Shown here in pieces: positions 57,129 to 64,000 of a stretch of 64,000 nucleotides of DNA (the first letter of the stretch is position 1; every line of letters starts with the position of its first letter). This DNA comes from Gp6-AA40 sp036802945 (lineage in GTDB: Bacteria; Acidobacteriota; Vicinamibacteria; Vicinamibacterales; UBA2999). The DNA lies in contig DAIRVG010000001.1 in the NCBI GenBank assembly GCA_036802945.1, positions 1-64,000 on the forward strand, in the 5' to 3' direction. The translations under genes were made by a program, and so were the position numbers. Below the pieces are notes generated by a model. It was given only the letters and a program-made list of their open reading frames with translations. It searched no databases and was not told the DNA's origin.

Positions 57129-59507
57129 ATGACCGATCCCCGCCGACCGCGCCGCGCAGTCTGGATCTGCCCGGGCCGTACCGTTGCTGCCAGCACGATG
57201 CTCCTCGGCACGCTCGGCATCCTGGCTGGCAGCGTGTCGGGTAATTCAGCGGCTACTTGGCTCATCAAGGTTGTCGGGCCCAGCTTCTCCGTTGGAATCG
57301 TTCCAGGCGTACTCATCCTGCTGGCCTGGCGCCCAATCGCGCGCCTTCCAGTCGCCGCGCTGGCGAGTCTCGGGTTCGGTGTGAGTTTCGGACTGATCCA
57401 GGCCCTCACCGTCGTCGCCGTCTCTATGCACCGGGACACGGGCGAGATGCTGACGGCCCTCTATGTGGTTTCCGCGCTGCATGGAATCGCGGCGGTGGTC
57501 CGCCGCCGAGGCACTGCAGCCGTGATACACGGCAGTGATGTGCTGCTCGGATGCGCGCTCTTCGGGGTGGCGGCCTTCGCCTACCTTCAGGGAGCACCGT
57601 TTCAGGACACCGAGGATCAGATCCATGCAGCGATCGTCCGGCGCCTTCTCTATCTCGACGCGCCGTCGCTCGACAACATCTACTCGATTTACGCCGTCCC
57701 GCCGGTGATCTACACGTACCCCTTTCCCGGAACGCACTACCTGATGGCGCTGATCGCCCGGGCCGGTGGACTCGATCCGCTTTTTGTCTACCACAAGCTC
57801 CGCGCCTTCTGGGTAGTGATCGCCGTGTTGACTTTGTACGGATTCGTCAATGCGGTATTTGGTTCGAGACGACTTGCTCTCGTCTCCGCGCTGACCGGTA
57901 TCGCGTTCATTGCCAACGGGACCTTCGGCACCGTCCGGGGGTTCTTCTGGGGACAACTCGAACCGGTCAGCCACGCCTCGGACGTGGCTCTGGGCGTCGT
58001 CCTGCCGGCATTGCTGCTGCTCGCCTGCTACTTCATCAAGGCGGAACGGCCGCGCGGCCAGACCGTTTTCCTGTGCGCAACGGTGATGCTGGGCCTGGCG
58101 CTGACGGCCGTGCACACGCGCGACGTCGTGCAGCTGATCGTGTACCTCGCCGCATTCGTCGGAGCGCTGGTCATCATAGGCCGGTCTCGAGCCATGTGGC
58201 ACCGTGCGGCTCTTCTGCTCGGCACCCTCGCTGCCGCCCTGCTGGTATGGAGCGTCTGGCACGGCGCGACGGCCGATGCCGTCGGGCGTCTGGTTGTGCA
58301 ACGACGCCCGGACCTAATCGGCACGGTCTCCAGATATTCCTGGACGATGTTGTTCGGTCAGCCCCACGTATTGCTCTCGGACTATGTATCCGGCTTCTCG
58401 ACCCTGTTTTATGGCTGGACGCCGATCGTGGTGCTCGTGGCCCCGTTCGCGCTCTATCAATACCGGCACCGCCCGCTCACGCTGCTGATTGGTGCCAGTG
58501 TCCTGTCGTATTTGATCATCATTCGCGTGCCCATCGTTGCCCTGACCTATGTCTGGGGCACCTACTTTGAGATCCTCTATTCGCCGGTTCGAAACATCGT
58601 GTTTTTCGTCCACGCGTTGACCGGCGCGGCCGTGTACACGATCGCGTGCCGGCTCGCACACCTGCGCCCCGTCCTGGGGGTGGCTTCCGCCCTCGCGGTA
58701 TCGGCAGTCGCCGTGCTCGTTTTCCACTTCGGAGCGCCTGCGTTCACGGAATGGATCGATCTGCTCTTCGTCCCGGCGATCGCCGGCTACCTGTTTGTTC
58801 TTTATCGTCTGTGGTCGCGGAGCGCGGAGCCGGTCAGGGTTGCGCCGAGCGGATCGTCCTGGTGGACGGCCATCGTTGCCGTGTTGATTGTCGTGCCGGC
58901 GGCGCTGTTCACCTGGATGCCGGAAACCTCACCTGTTGCTTCCGGGCTTCGTGAAAACGTGAACACTCCGACGGAGCTGTTCGCCGGGATCTCCTGTGAG
59001 CCAATTGGCGGGGTCTCTGTTCCGTTCGTGCCGTCCGAACTTGCAGCCGCGCCTCCCAGCATCCCGCTCACCAGGTCCTGTCCGCCGAGTGTGCGAGTGA
59101 TGCAATTCGCGGCCGAGCGGATGTCGCCACAGGCCATTTTTGTCGCCGATAAATTCGCACGATTTCCACCGCCCGCGTTCATGCCACAACGGGTGGTTGC
59201 GTGGCCCAGCGCAGATCAGGAACTTATCAGCGAGCAGGACATGTTCGTGGAGTACTACCGGTATTACCGCGCCCGGATGATTCGGTACGGAGTTCAGCCG
59301 TTCTTCAACGATCGCGAATCGAGAGCTGAACGCGTCGACTTCATCTCGCACGTTGGCGCGACGCATGTGCTCGTGGATCCGGGGAACCACGAAACGATGG
59401 CACGCGTCCTCCGCGACTATCCCGATCTGTTCCGTCCCGTCTTCGACGAGGGCGGCTGGGCCATTTACGAGATCGTGCGCGCCCGACTGGGAAACGCTAC
59501 CGGTTGA
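57129..59507 (+). CDS. Large polytopic membrane protein, family A, GT-C-like
   Basis: 792 aa. About a dozen hydrophobic helices, a loop with DTEDQIHAAIVRRLLYLDAP, LDNIYSIYAVPPVIYTYPFPGTHYL and FVYHKLRAFWVV, a helix region with YFEILYSPVRNIVFF, and an extracytoplasmic C-terminal domain (about 590-792, four Cys) ending GATHVLVDPGNHETMA. The loops match the protein at 61761 nearly residue for residue at several points. Convergent with and overlapping the family B gene at 59497 by 11 nt. Confidence 0.65.
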   Translation: MTDPRRPRRAVWICPGRTVAASTMLLGTLGILAGSVSGNSAATWLIKVVGPSFSVGIVPGVLILLAWRPIARLPVAALASLGFGVSFGLIQALTVVAVSMHRDTGEMLTALYVVSALHGIAAVVRRRGTAAVIHGSDVLLGCALFGVAAFAYLQGAPFQDTEDQIHAAIVRRLLYLDAPSLDNIYSIYAVPPVIYTYPFPGTHYLMALIARAGGLDPLFVYHKLRAFWVVIAVLTLYGFVNAVFGSRRLALVSALTGIAFIANGTFGTVRGFFWGQLEPVSHASDVALGVVLPALLLLACYFIKAERPRGQTVFLCATVMLGLALTAVHTRDVVQLIVYLAAFVGALVIIGRSRAMWHRAALLLGTLAAALLVWSVWHGATADAVGRLVVQRRPDLIGTVSRYSWTMLFGQPHVLLSDYVSGFSTLFYGWTPIVVLVAPFALYQYRHRPLTLLIGASVLSYLIIIRVPIVALTYVWGTYFEILYSPVRNIVFFVHALTGAAVYTIACRLAHLRPVLGVASALAVSAVAVLVFHFGAPAFTEWIDLLFVPAIAGYLFVLYRLWSRSAEPVRVAPSGSSWWTAIVAVLIVVPAALFTWMPETSPVASGLRENVNTPTELFAGISCEPIGGVSVPFVPSELAAAPPSIPLTRSCPPSVRVMQFAAERMSPQAIFVADKFARFPPPAFMPQRVVAWPSADQELISEQDMFVEYYRYYRARMIRYGVQPFFNDRESRAERVDFISHVGATHVLVDPGNHETMARVLRDYPDLFRPVFDEGGWAIYEIVRARLGNATG

Positions 59508-61467
59508 GCGCGTGCTGGCCGTCGCCAAAACAGGGGAGGTTGAGCTCCAGGTCGGTTCCGCTCTGGCGCCGCTCGCGATCGACGAAGACGATGATCTGCT
59601 GCCCGCCGTCCTGGGGGAACACGCCCGCCTGGCGATAGCGTTTTGACAGGTAGGTCGAGATGGCTGGATACGCCTTCTCGAATTCTGGCTGCTGGTCGCG
59701 ATCGGCCAGGACGATCGGCACGCTCTGCCGCCGGAGACGTTCGAGCACGGCCGGTTCGTACGTCGCGGTAGGGCGAAAGAGCGGCACGAGGAGCGTTTCT
59801 CCCCCTGCGAAGACGCGCCGCGAGAACACGTTGAACTGCGGTGCGTTCCACATCACCAGCAGCCGATCCTGCGGGTCCGTGCATCGATTCAGGTAGGGCA
59901 CGAGCTCGCTGCCTCCGCCTGCCGGCCATTCGCCTGTCCACGGCCATGTACGCGTCCGCTCGATGATGCCGTGCGCGCGTTCCAGAATGACCGACGAGTC
60001 CTCGCGCAGGTCGGCCTCGTCGATCTTTTCGCGCAGAGACGCCATCGACGCGACGGCAATCGCAAGCGTGATTCCGGCAGCGACCGCAAGCACCTTGACC
60101 GCCGCACGAGCCGCGGCCGCGCGCGGACGCGCGCTGAAAGTGGCCGCGATTACCCACACGGCCAGAATCGGCGCGGTCCCGAACGCATCAGGAATGCGAA
60201 CGTCAGTCGGTGAGCGCACCAGTCCGGCGATGGTCGGCATCGCGACCGCCGCCAGCAGGAGAACCTCGGGGCCGCACCGCAGTGGAGGCTGGCAAGACCG
60301 ATGTCGCACCAGCCAAAGGACAAGCGTCACCGCCGGTAGCAGCCAGACAGTGTAGAAGAGAAGGGTCGTGGAATTAACGGCGCCGAACAGGTTCTCGAGC
60401 GGCGGTCCGGGTGCGATGCGATCGAGATTCAGTGCGATGGCGATGCGGCGGAGACCACGTGGCCCGTTCTCGAGCCGGAGCGACGATCGGTCGAAGCCGC
60501 CCGTATCCGCCGCATCCGGCAGGCGAACCAGTTGGGAAAGCGCCTCCGTCGCGGGGGGCTCGACGCGATACCGCCATGACTGCCCATCGTCCCGTAACTC
60601 AGGGTAGAGGAGCCCGAGGCTGCGTTCGTGTGCGTGCCTGTCATCGTCCGACAGGCCCATCCGCCACCGGACGGCGATGGCCGGCAGGTCGTCGGCTGAC
60701 CGGGGTTTTGTGAGCATGATCGGTCCCGATTGCACCGGAACGAACCGGGGCAGATTCCAGTCGCCACGTTGCGCCTCGGTACGGCTGACTTGCAACCCGG
60801 TGCGGAAATACTCCACGAGTCCGACGTTCAGCTGTACGTAGGCCAGGTATGGACTGACGCAAAGCAGGACGAGCCCGGCGTACGCAGCTGCGCGCTGCAG
60901 TACGCGCCGCGGGCCCTCTGACCAGTGCGCGATGATCACGGCCGCTCCACCACCGATGGCTGAGTAGACGCCATGGTCGTGGCGAAGCAGGAATGCGAAT
61001 GCGGTCCACGCTCCCAATGCCGCCAGGCGTTTCCCATTCGGGCGTCGCAGATACGCCCAGCCGATCACGAACAGGATCGGGTAGAGGGTGATCTTCAGAT
61101 ATCCGTACAGACGCGGGAATGCGACGATCTGTGCGAGGGCCGCGAGGAAGCCGAGCGTCTGCGAGCCTGTGAGCCGGGCGGCTGCCCAGCAGGTTACGGC
61201 GGCCGCCACACCCAACGAGATGACGGTCAGCATCAGCTCGGCGAAAAGCTCCTGACCGAAGATCGTCTGCGCGGCCGCCGACAGCGCCACCATAAAGGGC
61301 GCGCCAACTTCTGTGTAGTCGCGGATCGGCCAGTCACCGAGCAGCACTGCCTGCGCGAGCGACAGGTGCACGTAGTGGTCGTTTGAGAAGGTGCCGTGAG
61401 TGATGAACCGAAACAGGAACGCGACAATCCCTGCCAGCATCGGCAAGATGAGCAGCTTGACGCGCAA
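59497..61467 (-). CDS. Large polytopic membrane protein, family B, GT-C-like
   Basis: 656 aa if started at TTG 61467, just ahead of the first helix (LLILPMLAGIVAFLFRF); the frame itself runs upstream to 61716 but that part is Arg-rich and unlikely. First loop: GTFSNDHYVHLSLAQAVLLGDWPIRDYTEVG, matching 43748 at GDWP(V/I)RDF/Y. Contains an insertion of about 120 residues between helices relative to the other two members. C-terminal end VPIVLADRDQQPEF and SGTDLELNLPCF correspond to 45918. Confidence 0.65.
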   Translation of the reverse strand: MRVKLLILPMLAGIVAFLFRFITHGTFSNDHYVHLSLAQAVLLGDWPIRDYTEVGAPFMVALSAAAQTIFGQELFAELMLTVISLGVAAAVTCWAAARLTGSQTLGFLAALAQIVAFPRLYGYLKITLYPILFVIGWAYLRRPNGKRLAALGAWTAFAFLLRHDHGVYSAIGGGAAVIIAHWSEGPRRVLQRAAAYAGLVLLCVSPYLAYVQLNVGLVEYFRTGLQVSRTEAQRGDWNLPRFVPVQSGPIMLTKPRSADDLPAIAVRWRMGLSDDDRHAHERSLGLLYPELRDDGQSWRYRVEPPATEALSQLVRLPDAADTGGFDRSSLRLENGPRGLRRIAIALNLDRIAPGPPLENLFGAVNSTTLLFYTVWLLPAVTLVLWLVRHRSCQPPLRCGPEVLLLAAVAMPTIAGLVRSPTDVRIPDAFGTAPILAVWVIAATFSARPRAAAARAAVKVLAVAAGITLAIAVASMASLREKIDEADLREDSSVILERAHGIIERTRTWPWTGEWPAGGGSELVPYLNRCTDPQDRLLVMWNAPQFNVFSRRVFAGGETLLVPLFRPTATYEPAVLERLRRQSVPIVLADRDQQPEFEKAYPAISTYLSKRYRQAGVFPQDGGQQIIVFVDRERRQSGTDLELNLPCFGDGQHALNR

Positions 61468-61760
61468 GCCGGCATCGTAGCGTTCATCACATGGACCGTC
61501 AAACCGCGGCCGGACGCATTGACCCGCAGCTTGTAAATGGCGTAGTGTGAACGGGTTGCGGCGCTTTCCGCCCTTCTTCCAGATAAGCCGCTTCGTTAGA
61601 AAAGTGAACGTTGAACCTCGCGCGGTCTCGTTCTCGAGCCGCCCTCGTTCGTTGCGGCGACGCACGTGCTGATCGCTCCGGTGAACGTGCTCCGCTCGTT
61701 CCTTGATCTCTTCCAATGCGCCCGTGATGACGGCAGGCCGCCAATCTTCGAGGTGACCCG

Positions 61761-64000
61761 TTGATTCGCCCGGTGTCTCGCCGCGCGCTCGGTCTCGCGA
61801 TCATCGGCGTGGAGGCTGCTGCTGTCGTCGCTCGGTTTGTCGACGCGCCGGATGGTTTCGCCTGGCCCGTTCGTGTTGTCATCCCGGCGATTTGTATCGG
61901 TGTCCTGCCGGGTGCTGCTCTCGCGCTCGCGTCGGTTCCGCGACGGTCATGGGCACTGACGGAGCTGTTCGTCGTCGCGTTCGGGATGAGCGTTGCGCTC
62001 GTGCAGCTCGCAGTCATCGCGGCGCTCCTCGGGCATTTCAATGCGGTGACCATGCTTTCCGGGCTGCTGCTGGCGACGACTGCTCTGGCCGTCATCGGCG
62101 CCGCGCGTCACCCCCGTGCCGATGCGGTGACGGCAACCGGAGCCGAGCTCGCGTGGTGGACCTCAGTGATCGCCCTCGCGGCGTTTCTCTACCTGCAGGG
62201 ATCTCCGTATACGTTGGGGGAGGACTATCTCCACATCGGAGTGATCCGGCGGCTTGCCTGGCTACCGCGTCCGGCGCTCGACAACATCTATTTCGCCCCG
62301 GGTGTGATCTATACCTACCCGTTCCCCGCGATTCACTACCTGATGGCGCTGATCTCGCGTCTCGGCGACGTTGACGCGATTTTCGTGTATCACAAGCTCC
62401 GCCTCTTCTGGGGTCCGATTGCGCTCGCATCGCTGGTTGTCGTCGGACGACGAGTCTTTGGATCGATGACGGTGGGCCTTGCGTGCGGTTTCACCGCCCT
62501 CGCGTTTGCGGCAGCTGGAACGTTTGCGTCCGTGCCGTCGCTCATATGGGGTCAGCTCGTCCCGTATTCCCACGCGTCGGATGTGGCCATGGGTACGCTG
62601 CTCCCTGTGACGCTCGCCTTTGTCACAACCTTCCTCGACGAGGATCAGGGCCGCGAGGCCCGGTTTTTCTTCATCGGGGCCGCCGGGCTCGTGCTGACGC
62701 TGTCGATCGTGCACATTCGCGAGATCGTCCAGCTGATTGTCTACCTCGGGACCTACCTGGTGTACCTCCTGTGGACTCGCGCGGAGCGGAAGTTGCTCGG
62801 ACGTGCGGCGAAACTCCTGGCCGCCACGGTTGTGATCGCCGGAGCGTTCACGGTGTGGCAGGAAACCGTCGTCACGCACGTCGGCTTCCTCGTGAGCAAC
62901 GAACGCGCGGAACTGGTCCGGACGCTGCGCTCCTCGTCCGCACTCGAGCTGCTGCAGCCTCCCCTACCGCTGCTCTCGTCCTTCGTTGGCTACTACTGGA
63001 CGATGTTCTGGGGATGGAATCCGTTTCTGCTCGCGGCCACGGCGTTGGTCGTGATGGCGTTCCGGCGGCAGCGGCTCGTCTGGCTGGTTGGCGCAAGCGT
63101 GCTCTCCTACGTGCTGATCATCCGGTTCCCGTTGCTCGGCGCTGCCTATATTTTTGTGACGTACTTCGAAATCCTCTTCACGCCGGTCCGCAACGTGATC
63201 TTTTTCCTGCAGCTCATTGCGGGAGCGGCGCTGTTTCTGATCGCCGGTGCGTGCGGACGCAAGGGCGTGTTGCGCGGGGGGCTTCTGGCGGTACTGGTGT
63301 GCGTGGCGTTGGGAGCCGCGTGGTACCTGCCGCGCACGTTCCTGGAACAGCATCAGGACGTTCTGCTGGTGCCGGTGATCGCCATGCTCATCTGGGCACT
63401 CGTTCGCGGCAGGCAGCCGGCGGTGGCTCCCGTCGTACGGACCGAGACTGTACAGCGCGACAGTACGGGAATACGCTGGCGCGTCATCGGCGCCGCCGCG
63501 GCCGCCGCGGCCGTCGCGCTGATCGCGGCGTGGCACCTGACCAGCCGTCCGGCGCCGGTGATCAACGTGCGCTGGGCCAGCGACGTGGGCGGTTCAGAAC
63601 GGGTGCTGCAGGAGATGCGCTTCACGCTGGTGAAACAGCGGTGGATGGAAGGGACGACCTGGTCGTACGCGCTGCTTGATTCGTCGCCTGACAACGTACG
63701 AGCCCTTGTCGAGTCGCCCGCCGTCGCGGACACGCACGAGATCAATCGCGCGGCGTTCACTGTGAACGAGGAGGCGCCGCGCGGCAGCGAGGTCGAATGG
63801 GCCGGCAGCCGTCTGCCGGTTCTGGGCTCACCGTTCGGATTCGACGCCGTGCTGATTGCGCTGATTGCCCTCGTGGTGATCTCGTTCGCCCGCAACGGCG
63901 CCATGGACTTCTCGCCGATCGCGGAGGCGTTGCCAGGCGCCGCGCCGGCCTCTCCGAGTCCGGCGTTGTTCGGCTGCGTCGTAGTCGCCCTCGCCGCCCT
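61761..64000 (+). CDS. Large polytopic membrane protein, family A, C-terminus beyond the window
   Basis: At least 746 codons, open at the window end. The TTG start (61761) follows GAGGTG (61750-61755); GTG 61773 is an alternative. Loop signatures are GEDYLHIGVIRRLAWL, RPALDNIYFAPGVIYTYPFPAIHYL, FVYHKLRLFWGP, SHASDVAMGTLLPV and YFEILFTPVRNVIFF, all shared with the protein at 57129. After the membrane domain a soluble segment begins (PAPVINVRWASDVGGSERVL), then more hydrophobic helices near 63840 and 63960, an extension absent from the 792-aa paralog. Confidence 0.7.
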   Translation, partial: MIRPVSRRALGLAIIGVEAAAVVARFVDAPDGFAWPVRVVIPAICIGVLPGAALALASVPRRSWALTELFVVAFGMSVALVQLAVIAALLGHFNAVTMLSGLLLATTALAVIGAARHPRADAVTATGAELAWWTSVIALAAFLYLQGSPYTLGEDYLHIGVIRRLAWLPRPALDNIYFAPGVIYTYPFPAIHYLMALISRLGDVDAIFVYHKLRLFWGPIALASLVVVGRRVFGSMTVGLACGFTALAFAAAGTFASVPSLIWGQLVPYSHASDVAMGTLLPVTLAFVTTFLDEDQGREARFFFIGAAGLVLTLSIVHIREIVQLIVYLGTYLVYLLWTRAERKLLGRAAKLLAATVVIAGAFTVWQETVVTHVGFLVSNERAELVRTLRSSSALELLQPPLPLLSSFVGYYWTMFWGWNPFLLAATALVVMAFRRQRLVWLVGASVLSYVLIIRFPLLGAAYIFVTYFEILFTPVRNVIFFLQLIAGAALFLIAGACGRKGVLRGGLLAVLVCVALGAAWYLPRTFLEQHQDVLLVPVIAMLIWALVRGRQPAVAPVVRTETVQRDSTGIRWRVIGAAAAAAAVALIAAWHLTSRPAPVINVRWASDVGGSERVLQEMRFTLVKQRWMEGTTWSYALLDSSPDNVRALVESPAVADTHEINRAAFTVNEEAPRGSEVEWAGSRLPVLGSPFGFDAVLIALIALVVISFARNGAMDFSPIAEALPGAAPASPSPALFGCVVVALAA

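Noticed and set aside
62483..63679. 398-aa plus-strand open frame near the window end
   Set aside because: Out-of-frame shadow of the membrane protein that starts at 61761 and runs off the window; the real frame has no stop in the window.

Overview
The window is chromosomal DNA of a high-GC Gram-negative bacterium, most likely an Acidobacteriota (Vicinamibacteria-like) genome. This is an inference: the window combines a complete Kdo/heptose lipid A pathway with DUF6152 and DUF4159 proteins, a zinc-ribbon Ser/Thr kinase, BACON-domain secreted proteins and many TTG/GTG starts. Three runs of exactly 100 N (8529-8628, 26924-27023, 30199-30298) mark scaffold gaps of unknown true length, so this is a draft or metagenome assembly.

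Layout. 0-4.2 kb is a small accessory patch: a truncated secreted protein, a PDZ protein, a tRNA-Leu 3' remnant, duplicated tRNA-derived repeats, three exported proteins (unknown, DUF6152, Tat-type dienelactone hydrolase), and the intact tRNA-Leu(GAG) with promoter and terminator. 4.3-12.1 kb is all on the minus strand: a Ser/Thr kinase and a secreted neighbour, then gap-pgk-tpiA-secG. 12.2-20.5 kb is a tightly overlapping plus-strand LPS inner-core/lipid A operon: waaA, lpxK, lpxL-like, waaF, gmhB, hldE1, hldE2, waaC and an ICMT-family methyltransferase whose 5' end carries a 56-bp tandem repeat. tRNA-Val(TAC) and tRNA-Asp(GTC) follow. 21-28 kb holds envelope proteins: a beta-barrel, a PagL-like lipid A deacylase, a DUF4159 protein and two methyltransferases, one of them exported. 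28-38.2 kb has PBP1A, holB, a flippase-like membrane protein, an Ig-like lipoprotein, a large BACON protein with a phospholipase A2-like C-terminus, and pdxA.

38.3-64 kb is a surface-polysaccharide region. It has five SAM methyltransferases, two GT2 glycosyltransferases, a Gmd-like dehydratase with a DegT/PerA-like aminotransferase (a GDP-perosamine-type module), two GT-B-like proteins, and six very large polytopic membrane proteins that fall into two paralogous families. smpB is embedded in it. The last gene runs off the window.

The most notable signals are the repeat array between waaC and the methyltransferase (a chain of ATGA-coupled micro-ORFs), a 51-bp palindromic element inserted in frame in lpxK, the co-amplified membrane families, the BACON/PLA2-like fusion, the Gmd-like enzyme lacking the usual catalytic Glu, and a tRNA-Leu-derived repeat. 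Protein assignments rest on motif recognition only; no searches were run.
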